NCBI GenBank assembly: GCA_965200375.1
Contig: OZ241353.1
Span: 868,001 to 932,000, forward strand
Length of the DNA: 64,000 bases
Reading direction: 5' to 3'
From: VXYL01 sp965200375
GTDB lineage: Bacteria; Pseudomonadota; Gammaproteobacteria; Pseudomonadales; Azotimanducaceae
Shown here: positions 1 to 7,624 of the stretch, one piece after another
How the letters are laid out: every line of letters begins with the position of its first letter
Numbering within the stretch: position 1 is the first letter of the stretch
Translations under genes and position numbers: made by a program
The notes under the pieces: generated by a model
The model's database searches: none
The model's input: the letters and a program-made list of their open reading frames with translations, nothing else
Told to the model about the DNA's origin: nothing

Positions 1-316
1 CCTCTACTTCGCCTTCGACCGGGCGGAGCTCGCAGCCGACGGACTGTCGGAACTCGCCAAGTACGCCCGCTTCCTGGTGGACAACGAAGGCTGGGCGGTG
101 GTGGTGGAGGGGCACACGGACCGGCAGGGATCCGACGAGTACAACCAGGCGTTGGGAATGCGCCGGGCACAGACGGCACGGGCGGCCCTCGTGGAAAGAG
201 GCGTCGCCGGCAGCCGCATCGAGACCGTGAGCTACGGCGAGCAGCGCCTGGCGGCCAAGGGCATGCGCCTGGCCGACAACGCCAAGAACCGCCGCGTGGT
301 GATCATATGCCGCTGA
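1..316 (+). CDS. OmpA/Pal-like C-terminal domain protein, 5' end outside window
   Basis: The open frame enters from the left edge (first full codon at base 2) and ends with TGA at 314-316. It begins LYFAFDRAEL, the strand that opens Pal/OmpA C-terminal domains, and continues with VVVEGHTDRQGSDEYNQALG, which contains the Asp and Arg used by this family to bind the diaminopimelate residue of peptidoglycan, then NRRVVI near the end. The domain is therefore nearly complete, but the N-terminal signal or lipobox lies off the window. It probably anchors an envelope structure to peptidoglycan. The next gene, a TcpQ-like pilus protein, starts inside its last codons (ATG at 307), so the two are translationally coupled and this protein likely belongs to the pilus locus. 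The family call is secure; the role in pilus assembly is inference. Confidence 0.85.
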   Translation, partial: LYFAFDRAELAADGLSELAKYARFLVDNEGWAVVVEGHTDRQGSDEYNQALGMRRAQTARAALVERGVAGSRIETVSYGEQRLAAKGMRLADNAKNRRVVIICR

Positions 317-921
317 CGGGCCAGACCGACTGCAACGACGGACGGGCGGGCCGCCGGGGCCGCCGGGGCAGCCGGCCAAGGGACCGGCACCGTGCGCCGT
401 TGCTGCTGGTCGCGGTTTTCGGATTCGGTGCCGCGGCCGCAGACTTCGAGGTTTCCGCCGGCTATCTCTCCACCAATGCCGAGAAGCTGGCAACGGGCCA
501 CGGCTGGTCCCTGGTGTGGGAAGCTGGCGAGGACCGCCTGATCGAACACCCTTTCACGATCGCCAACGACTCGCTGCGCCGCGGTCTCGAAGGGCTGCTC
601 GGTGCCTACCAGGGCCAGTTCGTGGCGGACCTCTACCGCAGCAACGAGGTGGTGGTGGTGAGTACGCCTCTGCCGCAGCTGGAAGTGGTGCTGCCGGGCG
701 CGGCGCCGGCAGACGCCGGTCCGGAGCCTCGCGTCTCGGATCGGGCCGCGTCGGCAAGCAGCTCCGACGCCGTTGTCGCAGCTGGGGCCGATGGGGAACC
801 GTTGCTGGCAGTCGCCCTGGATGCGGCCGAGGGGACGGAACCCGCCTACGAAGCCGACCTGTCCGCGGCATCCGGCCCATCCGGGCAGGACGTCGCGGCC
901 GGATCCGCGGGGGCGCAGTAG
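307..921 (+). CDS. TcpQ/PilL-like type IVb pilus protein
   Basis: 204 residues. A basic N-terminus is followed by a hydrophobic segment (PLLLVAVFGFGAAAA, about residues 30-45) that looks like a signal peptide, so the protein is exported. The region of about residues 50-115 (GWSLVWEAGEDRLIEHPFTI, then a stretch ending RSNEVVVVSTP) has the pattern of the TcpQ C-terminal domain found in PilL of R64-type and TcpQ of toxin-coregulated pili, which works with the outer-membrane secretin. The remaining 90 residues are Ala/Asp/Gly-rich and probably disordered. It overlaps the upstream OmpA-like gene by 10 bp, and its 3' end overlaps the convergent PilO-like gene by 76 bp. The TcpQ assignment rests on pattern recognition only. 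Confidence 0.65.
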   Translation: MPLTGQTDCNDGRAGRRGRRGSRPRDRHRAPLLLVAVFGFGAAAADFEVSAGYLSTNAEKLATGHGWSLVWEAGEDRLIEHPFTIANDSLRRGLEGLLGAYQGQFVADLYRSNEVVVVSTPLPQLEVVLPGAAPADAGPEPRVSDRAASASSSDAVVAAGADGEPLLAVALDAAEGTEPAYEADLSAASGPSGQDVAAGSAGAQ

Positions 922-2207
922 ACGGAGCGGAAGCGCAAGCCGCCGGTTACCCACGGGCCGCGCTGCACCAGCACCAGGCTCTCGAGCAGCATGGGGCCGC
1001 CGCCGAGGCGGGTGCCCAGCCAGTTCGCGAGCTCGGGCGAGGACCAGTCGGCGCTCTTCAGGACCAGCTCCCACAGCGTGCTGTGGAAGGTGCTGTTGCG
1101 CTCGGTGTTGAAGGCGCGAAGCTCTCCGAAGGGGGCGAGGTCCTCCGCCAGGCGGGTCAGATGCCAGGGATCGTCCGCCGCCGCTCGTTCGGGAACGCGG
1201 GTTCGTTCCGGCGTGGCCGGCGCCGCCACCGGGACGCGCACCGTGGTGCCCTGATCCTCCCATGCCACCGCCCAGCCCCGGGTTGCGGCGTAGGCGACCA
1301 CCTCAGCTTGCAGATCCGCGCCGAGGGACTCGGTCGCGCCAGGCGTCTTCGGCAAAGCGAGGCTCACCGCGAGCTGGTCTCCCTGCCGGTTCCAGGCGAG
1401 GTTGCTCACTGTCCAGTGGGCGCCAAGCACCGGATCCGCCAGCAGCCGCCGATAGGCCCGATGGATCGCCGGCAGCAGCACGGCGGGATCCGGCGCTTGC
1501 AGCAGCGTCAGGTACTCGGCCTCGCTCACGGTAGGCCCCTGGACGGCCACTTGTTCGGCGTCGCCATCGGGTCGATTGCGCCACCAGTCCAGCGCTAGGG
1601 CGCCAGCGGCGACCAGCACGGCTGCAACCGCCGCCCGTCGCGCCCACAGCGCGCCGATGTTCCAGCGCTGCACTGCCTGGAGACTGTCCACCAGCGCCAG
1701 CTCCGGGATCGGCCGGCCGCGGCTGCGCAGGTCCCGCAGGCGGTCGCGCACCGAGGTGTCGAGCACCTGCCGCGCCGCCACGTCCTCCAGCGCCGAGCCC
1801 GCTGTCGCCACGTCCGCGTGAACGAACACGGCCCGCTCCGGGCCTAGCTGGGCCAGCGCGGCGCGCACGTCCCGGTCCGTGTTGGCGACGTCCAAGTCGT
1901 CCTTCACCACCCGCCCGTCGGCCACCAGCACCAGCGCCAAGGCGCCGTCCAGGCCCTCGCACCACAGGAAGCTCCGGGCGCCGTGCTCCTCCGCCAGCCA
2001 GTCCCGGACCAGCTCGGCCAGCAGCACCTTGCGCTCGTTGGAAAAGGCGCAGGCGAGGTTGGGGCCGCGACGTTCGAAGTGGCAGTAGACGTCGCCGCCG
2101 AGAATGGCGCGCACCAGCTTCTCGCGCCGCTTCTGCACCAGCGCCCTCGGCACCAGGGAGATGTGCGCCACCTCCTCGCGCACCACATGCCGCGCGAACT
2201 CGCTCAC
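846..2207 (-). CDS. pilO: PilO-like pilin accessory protein (type IVb pilus)
   Basis: 453 residues with a GTG start at 2205-2207. The N-terminal 180 residues are soluble and lack obvious motifs. One strong transmembrane segment (AAVAAVLVAAGALALDW, about residues 190-207) is followed by a periplasmic-type half. This topology, the length and the position next to the lipoprotein secretin fit the R64 PilO family, which couples the cytoplasmic ATPase and inner-membrane platform to the secretin in type IVb pili. It is the last gene of the minus-strand pil cluster, 36 bp after the secretin, and its 3' end runs into the convergent TcpQ-like gene. The assignment leans on gene order; the sequence has few diagnostic residues. 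Confidence 0.55.
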   Translation of the reverse strand: MSEFARHVVREEVAHISLVPRALVQKRREKLVRAILGGDVYCHFERRGPNLACAFSNERKVLLAELVRDWLAEEHGARSFLWCEGLDGALALVLVADGRVVKDDLDVANTDRDVRAALAQLGPERAVFVHADVATAGSALEDVAARQVLDTSVRDRLRDLRSRGRPIPELALVDSLQAVQRWNIGALWARRAAVAAVLVAAGALALDWWRNRPDGDAEQVAVQGPTVSEAEYLTLLQAPDPAVLLPAIHRAYRRLLADPVLGAHWTVSNLAWNRQGDQLAVSLALPKTPGATESLGADLQAEVVAYAATRGWAVAWEDQGTTVRVPVAAPATPERTRVPERAAADDPWHLTRLAEDLAPFGELRAFNTERNSTFHSTLWELVLKSADWSSPELANWLGTRLGGGPMLLESLVLVQRGPWVTGGLRFRSVYCAPADPAATSCPDGPDAADRSAS

Positions 2208-2243
2208 GGGCTCTTCTCTTGCAGGGGCGGCGCCTCGCGGTGG

Positions 2244-3824
2244 TTAGGGCGCTGCCGGATCCGGTGCCGGAGGATCCAGCAGCGTCGGCGTGATCAGCAG
2301 CACCGTTTCCATGCGGCTGTACTGGCGCCGCTTGCCGCCCAGCCAGGAGAAGCGCGCGATGGTCTGGTCGTTGGCGCTGCCACGGTCCGTGATGATGCCG
2401 CCGAGGGCCAGCGTCTCGCCGCTGCGCAGCCTTGCGCTTTGGAAGAACTGGCTGCGGTCCACCGTGGGCAGCTGAATGGTCTGGCCGTCGGCGCGGCCGG
2501 CGGTGCCGAGTGCGACCAGGTCGCTCACCAGGACGTTGGCGTGCAGGAAGATACGGTCGCCGACGATCTTCGGCAGGATGGTGAGGGACACGCCGGTGGA
2601 GACCGTCCCCGGCCGCAGCTGCTCCTGGGTGGCGGTGGAGAACTCGCCCCGCGTGGTTACTTCCACCTCGGCGAGAATGCCCCGGTCGTTCAGCACCTGC
2701 AGCTGCGCCGCCTGGCCGTTCAGCGCCACCAGCCGGGGCGCCGTGCGGACGCTTGTCTCTCCTTGCGACTCAAGCGCCTGGAGAATGAGCGACGTGCCGG
2801 CGAGGGCGTTCCCCTGGCCGAAGCGGATGCCCACGGAACCCGGGCTCAGGCCGAGCCCCAGCGCTCGGGCGCTGGCGGTGGCCAAGTCGCTGCCGCCGAC
2901 CGGATTGGCGGATGCGGCGTTGCGCACCAGCTGCCAATCGATGCCGGTGCTGCGGTTGTCGTTCAGCGTGACGGTAACCAGCTGCACTTCGAGCAGCACC
3001 TGCCGCGCCAGCCAGGCGTTGAGCGCGGCGATGTGCCGTCCGGCTTCCCGTACCCGCGCCGCGTTGCCGCGCACCACTACCGTGCCGGTGGCGCGATCGA
3101 TGATGGGCTCGCTGTCCTCGCCCAGGATGCGGCGCAGGGTCGTGCTCAAGGTGGCCCAGAAGTCCTCGCTGACGATCAGGCTGATGTTGCCGCCGGCATC
3201 CGGCGTGGCGCGGACGCCGCTGCCGCTGCCGCTGCCGCCGGCCTGGATGATCTGGGTGTTGTCGGCCTGCACCGTGTTCATGGAGTAGGTGATCTCGCCG
3301 GGAACCCGGTGGATCTCGAAGGTGCGGGTGATTTCGGCCATCCAGGTGAGGGCGCCGGCTTTCTCCTCCCAGCCGAAGCCGCTGGCATCGGCCAACAGGT
3401 CCAGGAACTCCCGGAAGGTGCCGTCGTGGTCCAGCGTTACCGCCACCTCGCTGGCCGGCAGGGCGCTGGCGAACACCACCGACGGCGGCTGGGAGAGCTG
3501 TTCGAGGGCCTTCGCCAGGCACAGGTTGAAGGGCAGCTCGGACGCCCGAATCACCACCGGTTCCTGCATCCAGGAGACGCCGGCGTAGGCGATGCGATCG
3601 GCAGCGAGGTAGGGCGCGTCGTGAACCGCCACCAGCGGGCGCGTGGGCATCGCCGGCGCCTGTTTGGCGATCAGCGTCTCGGCGGTCTCCCGGGCCGTGG
3701 CGAGATCCTCCTCCAAGGGGGCGAAGGCGCAGCTGGCGACAGCCAGGGTCGCCAGTATCCCGATGGCGGCGGCGCCGAACGAGGCCAAGGCGCGGGATGC
3801 CGCACGCGGTTTCCGAAGGGTCAT
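2244..3824 (-). CDS. pilN: Type IVb pilus lipoprotein secretin (PilN/BfpB family)
   Basis: 526 residues. The start at 3822-3824 gives a basic N-terminus, a hydrophobic stretch and a lipobox (ATLAVASC), so the protein is a lipoprotein as in PilN and BfpB. The middle contains N-type secretin domains (for example GTVVVRGNAARVREAGRHIA). The C-terminal half has the secretin signature region with VRTAPRLVALNGQAAQLQVL, a GVSLTILPKI strand and SGETLALGGIITDRG near the end, typical of the outer-membrane beta-barrel gate through which the pilus is extruded. A poly Gly-Ser stretch (GGSGSGSGV, about residue 210) lies between the domains. The start ATG overlaps the stop of the upstream pseudopilin (3821-3824). 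An open frame continues upstream of 3824 but carries a different gene in another frame. Confidence 0.88.
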   Translation of the reverse strand: MTLRKPRAASRALASFGAAAIGILATLAVASCAFAPLEEDLATARETAETLIAKQAPAMPTRPLVAVHDAPYLAADRIAYAGVSWMQEPVVIRASELPFNLCLAKALEQLSQPPSVVFASALPASEVAVTLDHDGTFREFLDLLADASGFGWEEKAGALTWMAEITRTFEIHRVPGEITYSMNTVQADNTQIIQAGGSGSGSGVRATPDAGGNISLIVSEDFWATLSTTLRRILGEDSEPIIDRATGTVVVRGNAARVREAGRHIAALNAWLARQVLLEVQLVTVTLNDNRSTGIDWQLVRNAASANPVGGSDLATASARALGLGLSPGSVGIRFGQGNALAGTSLILQALESQGETSVRTAPRLVALNGQAAQLQVLNDRGILAEVEVTTRGEFSTATQEQLRPGTVSTGVSLTILPKIVGDRIFLHANVLVSDLVALGTAGRADGQTIQLPTVDRSQFFQSARLRSGETLALGGIITDRGSANDQTIARFSWLGGKRRQYSRMETVLLITPTLLDPPAPDPAAP

Positions 3825-4840
3825 GGCCCGGCCTCCAGGACTGCGACTCTGCCTTCCAGCAACTCCTGGTTCGCTTGCAGCGCGCCCAGCGCCTCGCCGA
3901 TGTTGGCCGGCATCGTCGGCGCCTGGTCCCGCCGCCGCAGCGGACGCACCAAGAGCTCGCCGTGGACGGTTACGGCGTCCTTGGCGAGGGTAATGCCCGG
4001 GCCGGTCTCGGCGGGATCCGCCCCCTGCGGTTCCGCGACGATGGCCGCGCCGCTCGGCGTCCGGCGCTCGTAGGTGCCGTCGCTGCCGCGCCGGTACAGG
4101 TCCGGCTCGTTGCCGTCCGCGTCCAAGGGCACCTCCCGGTTCCAGGCGATGCGGGCGACGCCGCGCAGGTCGCCCACCGGCAATCGCTCGTCTCGGTCGT
4201 CCAGTATGTCGCCGAACGCGAGGGCGCGGCCCTCGTTGCGCAAGCGCACGAAGCGGTCGCCGAAGCCGTCGTAGGTCACCCGCGCTTCCACCCGATAGCG
4301 CTGCCCGGACACCAGCGTCGCAGTGCCGAGCGGCAGCTGCGAGGCGATGCCGTGGGCGTCGCCGCCCCACACGTCCACGCGCACGACGAGATCGTCCGCG
4401 TTCATGAAGCGCTCGGTGTAGGCGCCGGTGGTGCCGGCGGCATCCCGGTCCCAGCCCACCAGGCTGTAGCCGCCGCAGGCCGTGGGTCCGCCGCAGCCGG
4501 TGTAGCGGTTCGCGGGAATCCGCGGCAGGTAGCCGTCGGTCGCCAGCTGGGCGATGGCGATGCGGGCGCCGTCGTGGGGCCAGAAGCCGTTGACGTCGCC
4601 TTCCCGCCAGGCCAGGGCGGCATCGACGATCTGGCGCATGTCGCGTACCGCGCCGTCGGCACGCTGGCTGGCGTAGCGCAGGTTCAGCTGGGTGATGTAG
4701 AAGTCGCTCACCAGCACCGCCAGGAGGCCCAACAGGCCCACCACGAAGCCCACCTCGATGAGCGTGAATCCGCCGCTTCGCCGGCGGCAGCGTCCGGCAA
4801 GCCTGGCCGGGGACCGCGTCCGTTCAGCAGCCGAAGGCAT
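3821..4840 (-). CDS. Large type IV pseudopilin, PilV-like
   Basis: 339 residues. The ATG at 4838-4840 places a type III (prepilin) signal close to the N-terminus: RSGGFTLIEVGFVVGLLGLL, with Gly before Phe, Glu at +5 and a hydrophobic helix after it. A prepilin peptidase would cut after the Gly. The body includes a Cys-containing segment (YTGCGGPTACGGYSLVGWDR), and the C-terminus is a short helical region (IGEALGALQANQELLEG). The size and single N-terminal helix resemble PilV-type minor pilins or tip adhesins. It overlaps the upstream EF-hand pseudopilin by 17 bp and the downstream secretin start by 4 bp, so the three are coupled. No shufflon repeats were found at its 3' end. Function at the pilus tip is inferred from size and position. 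Confidence 0.75.
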   Translation of the reverse strand: MPSAAERTRSPARLAGRCRRRSGGFTLIEVGFVVGLLGLLAVLVSDFYITQLNLRYASQRADGAVRDMRQIVDAALAWREGDVNGFWPHDGARIAIAQLATDGYLPRIPANRYTGCGGPTACGGYSLVGWDRDAAGTTGAYTERFMNADDLVVRVDVWGGDAHGIASQLPLGTATLVSGQRYRVEARVTYDGFGDRFVRLRNEGRALAFGDILDDRDERLPVGDLRGVARIAWNREVPLDADGNEPDLYRRGSDGTYERRTPSGAAIVAEPQGADPAETGPGITLAKDAVTVHGELLVRPLRRRDQAPTMPANIGEALGALQANQELLEGRVAVLEAGP

Positions 4841-5807
4841 GGAAGTCCACCTGGTCGACGGCCAGGTCGCCGTTGGCGTCGAGGTCGAGGCGGCCGTCGG
4901 CGTTGCGATCGAGCAGGCCGCGCCGCCGCAGGACGTCGTCGCAGCGGCTGCCGGCCGCGGGCAGGCGGGCGTCGTCGCAGCCGTCGCCGTCGACGTCGAC
5001 AACGTGCGCGGCATCGATGCGGCCGTCCGCCACCGGGCCGTCGCAGAACGGATCCAGAGCGCCGTCGTCGTTGAAGTCGCAGTCCACGGCATTGCGGGCA
5101 AGCCATTCCTCCAGCCGCCGGAAGCGGACGTCTCTGGTGGAGGAATGGGCTTCCAGAGGCCGATCCCACACCAGCCGCTCCCCTGCGGGCGTGCCGTCGC
5201 AGGCCTCGACGGTGGCGGCATCGCCGTCGTCGTCGCAGAACGTGCCGAGCTCCCGGGCCAGCAGCTCGGCATCTCGGCGCAGATGGGAAGGCGGCTGCCA
5301 GCCGATCTGCACCCGCGGCGGCGGCAGCGCGCCGGAGGACGCCGGCGGACTCGCCACGCGCCAAGTGAACACGCCGTCTTCGGCGGCCCTCCCCGGCTGC
5401 AAGCGCGCCAGGCGAGGCGGCACGAACGCGGCCACGCAGGCGCTTGCTTCGGCGGCGCACGCAGCTTCGGCGTCTGCCTGGCTGACCGCGACGGGATAGT
5501 CCGCCACGACGCCGGCATGGCAGTAGCGCTCGCGGTACCAGTGCGCGACGCTGCGCCCGAGGGCGTCCACCCAAGGTCCAATGCGCTTGCCCACGGCAAC
5601 CGGCTCGATGCCGGCGCGAATGCTGCCGGCCAAGGTCAGGGCGCCGGCCAGAACCGCGGCGGCAAGGCCCAAGGCGATGCCGAGCTCCGCCAGCGTGGCG
5701 CCCCGCTCGCCGGTCTTCCAAGGCCCCGTCCCAGGCGAACGCTCGCTGCGCGGCTTGGGCAACCGTCTCTCCACTGTCTCGCTTCGGCCATGTCTGGTTC
5801 GGCCCAC
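4824..5807 (-). CDS. Pseudopilin with C-terminal dockerin-like EF-hand calcium loops
   Basis: 327 residues. A prepilin-type signal is present at about residues 33-60 (GERGATLAELGIALGLAAAV), with cleavage expected after Gly and Glu at +5, then a hydrophobic helix. The C-terminal 80 residues hold four Asp-rich loops of the DxNxDGxxD kind: DFNDDGALD, DVDGDGCDD, DRNADGRLD and DANGDLAVD, the last followed by QVDFHAF, much like a type I dockerin repeat. Several Cys residues lie around them. A calcium-binding globular head on a pilin stem is the simplest reading. It lies between the pilS-like major pilin gene and the larger pseudopilin, in the same operon. The pilin signal and the loops are seen directly; calcium binding and any cohesin-like partner are inference. 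Confidence 0.75.
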   Translation of the reverse strand: MGRTRHGRSETVERRLPKPRSERSPGTGPWKTGERGATLAELGIALGLAAAVLAGALTLAGSIRAGIEPVAVGKRIGPWVDALGRSVAHWYRERYCHAGVVADYPVAVSQADAEAACAAEASACVAAFVPPRLARLQPGRAAEDGVFTWRVASPPASSGALPPPRVQIGWQPPSHLRRDAELLARELGTFCDDDGDAATVEACDGTPAGERLVWDRPLEAHSSTRDVRFRRLEEWLARNAVDCDFNDDGALDPFCDGPVADGRIDAAHVVDVDGDGCDDARLPAAGSRCDDVLRRRGLLDRNADGRLDLDANGDLAVDQVDFHAFGC

Positions 5808-5834
5808 CGCCTCAGGCGGTCTCGGCCGTCGCGG

Positions 5835-6428
5835 CTACAGCCGGAACTGCGCCACCACCTGCGTCGAGTCCTCGTTGAGCGGCGTCGCGCCGCCCTCGCC
5901 GCTCACTGCGCTGCCCACCTGCTCGGCGCTGTTGCGCAGCCGGTCGCCCAGCGGCTCCGCGGCGCCCAACGGGATCTCGGTGATGGTGATGGTCCACAGG
6001 TTGGAGTTGGAGGAATCGATGGCCAGGGTATAGGTGCTGCCAGGCCAGTTGTTCACGTTCTCGATGATGAGGCCGCTTTGGTTCGAGGCCTGGCTCCTCA
6101 GCTTGCCGGCCAGGAAGACCGCCAACTGGCTGAAGTTCTCCAGCTGGCGCGTGGTGCTCGCCGAGGTGGTGCCGTCGGCGTTGATGACCCGGGACTCCAC
6201 CCTAAGCGAGCCGCCGCCGGCCCAGTTGCTCACCGCTTGGCGGATCTGCGCCACCTGGCCCACCACTTCGGTGACCTCCTGGCTGCGCTTGACGGCGTTG
6301 TAGATGGACAGCACGCCAACCACGATGATGGCGATGATGCCCACCACGAAGCCCAGCTCGATGAGGGTGATGCCTCGGGTACGCCTCCTGCCTAGGCGAG
6401 GCGTTGCGTCCGTGTGGTTAGTTGCCAT
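5835..6428 (-). CDS. pilS: Type IVb major prepilin (PilS-like)
   Basis: 197 residues with an ATG at 6426-6428 preceded by a purine-rich ribosome-binding region (GAGAGAGGGAG). The N-terminus carries a long leader of about 18 residues ending in Arg-Gly, then ITLIELGFVVGIIAIIVVGV: the prepilin helix with Glu at +5. The leader length fits type IVb rather than type IVa pilins. The rest is rich in Ser, Thr and Asn and ends QVVAQFRL. It probably forms the pilus shaft. It is the first of three consecutive prepilin-like genes, and it sits after an unusual 140-bp leader with repeats and a hairpin, which could raise its expression relative to the upstream machinery genes. Confidence 0.8.
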   Translation of the reverse strand: MATNHTDATPRLGRRRTRGITLIELGFVVGIIAIIVVGVLSIYNAVKRSQEVTEVVGQVAQIRQAVSNWAGGGSLRVESRVINADGTTSASTTRQLENFSQLAVFLAGKLRSQASNQSGLIIENVNNWPGSTYTLAIDSSNSNLWTITITEIPLGAAEPLGDRLRNSAEQVGSAVSGEGGATPLNEDSTQVVAQFRL

Positions 6429-6568
6429 CGGGTTCGTTCTCCCTCTCTCTTGTAGCTCGCTTGTAGCTCGTCTCTTGTGCAGCTTGTCTCTTGTGCAGCT
6501 CGTCCGGCAGGCAGGCGTGCTGCCTGCCCTCCCGCGTATCGTAACTCAACCGGCGATGTCGTTTTGGC
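6429..6568 (-). repeat. pilS leader region with short tandem repeats and a hairpin
   Basis: This 140-bp gap is by far the longest inside the pil operon. On the minus strand it reads two copies of GAGCTGCACAAGAGAC-like sequence followed by two copies of GAGCTACAAG (plus-strand 6449-6503). A perfect 8-bp stem, GGCAGGCA/TGCCTGCC with a 7-nt loop, lies at 6506-6528. The first bases next to pilR contain a duplicated segment, CTCAACCGGCGATGTCG, at about 6544-6560 and 6567-6583, so the last codons of pilR appear twice. The hairpin has no U-tract and is better read as an mRNA-stability or processing element than as a terminator. Confidence 0.5.
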
Positions 6569-7621
6569 TCAACCGGCGATGTCGCTCGCTACCAAGGTGG
6601 CCGTCAGATAGAAGGCGATGAACATCACGCCGACCGCGGTGCCGGCGAGGGCGATGCCAGCCGCATCGAGCACCTGCGCGGTGTTGCGCAGGCGCCGCAG
6701 CGTCGAATCCCGCGCCGCGGCGCCCGTCAGCGCCATCGTCTGGCGCAGGTTGTGGTAGCCGGCCAGGAGCTTGAGGCGCACCACGTCGCGATTGGCGATG
6801 AAGCCCACGTCCAGCACTTCGGCGAGATTGCGGCCTTCGTCCAACCGTCGCTTCATCTGCTCGAGATACATGCGTCCGTAGGGCGAGGCATGGGCCGAGA
6901 TGGTGTCCAAGGCTGCTGCCGGTTCGCGCCCGGCGGTGAGCAGCGTGCCCAGTTCGTCCAGGGCGTTGGCGGCCAGGAGGCCGCGGTAGAGGGTGAACGG
7001 CCAGATCCGGTCCAGCAGTCGTCGTCCCGGCCCGGCATAGCGCCGCAGCAGCAGCCGCAGCGCGATGGCGAGGCCCGGCAGCACCACCAACGCTGGCAGC
7101 CACGAGTCCACAATGGCGGTGCCGATTTCGTACACGACCTGGGACAAGGGCGGCCACCGTTCCTTGGCCGCGACTTCCTCGAAGCGGGGCCACACTTGGG
7201 TTGCACAGAAACCGTACATGCCGAGCACGAACAGCACATAGAGCGTTGGCTTGAGCAGCTGCCCCACTACGCCCCGGCGGGCGGAGTGCTGGGCGCGGAG
7301 CCGCTCGAGCACCGGCATTCCGGTTTCCGCCAGATCGCCGCTCTGGGCGGCTGCGCCCATGGCGCCCACGACGTCCATGGAGAACAGCGAGGCCATCGCG
7401 TCGACGGCGGTGCCGCCCTCGTCCAGCCGCCGCAGCATCCGGTCGGCCACGGCTCGATCCACCGGGGAACCGACATCGCGGGTGTACTCGCAGGCCTGGC
7501 TGAACGGTATGCCGTCGGACATCAAGCGCAGGATGCCGTCCAGGCAGTCCAGCTGCTTGGCGCGGGATACGCCGAACTGCCAACGCAGAAACGCCTCGTC
7601 CAGGTGGGCGAACGCGCGCAC
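6569..7621 (-). CDS. pilR: Type IVb pilus inner-membrane platform protein (GspF/PilR family)
   Basis: 350 residues. The protein shows the GspF plan: two related helical domains, each followed by membrane segments. Hydrophobic segments are visible at about residues 125-145 (LYVLFVLGMYGF), 170-195 (WLPALVVLPGLAIALRLLL) and at the C-terminus (AGIALAGTAVGVMFIAFYL). Typical motifs are SGDLAETGMPVL in the first repeat and GREPAAALDTISAHASPYG in the second. It would sit in the inner membrane, contact the PilQ ATPase and the prepilins, and convert ATP hydrolysis into pilin insertion. It begins 3 bp after the ATPase stop and is followed by the repeat-rich pilS leader. Confidence 0.85.
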   Translation of the reverse strand: MRAFAHLDEAFLRWQFGVSRAKQLDCLDGILRLMSDGIPFSQACEYTRDVGSPVDRAVADRMLRRLDEGGTAVDAMASLFSMDVVGAMGAAAQSGDLAETGMPVLERLRAQHSARRGVVGQLLKPTLYVLFVLGMYGFCATQVWPRFEEVAAKERWPPLSQVVYEIGTAIVDSWLPALVVLPGLAIALRLLLRRYAGPGRRLLDRIWPFTLYRGLLAANALDELGTLLTAGREPAAALDTISAHASPYGRMYLEQMKRRLDEGRNLAEVLDVGFIANRDVVRLKLLAGYHNLRQTMALTGAAARDSTLRRLRNTAQVLDAAGIALAGTAVGVMFIAFYLTATLVASDIAG

Positions 7622-7624
7622 CGG

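Noticed and set aside
1983..4073. 696-codon plus-strand frame over the secretin gene
   Set aside because: It is antisense to pilN and its start lies inside the PilO-like gene; no recognisable domain, explained by codon bias of the opposite strand.
4840..5599. Open extension upstream of the PilV-like pseudopilin giving a 592-residue protein
   Set aside because: The prepilin signal must be close to the N-terminus, so ATG 4838-4840 is the start; the extension overlaps the EF-hand pseudopilin in another frame.
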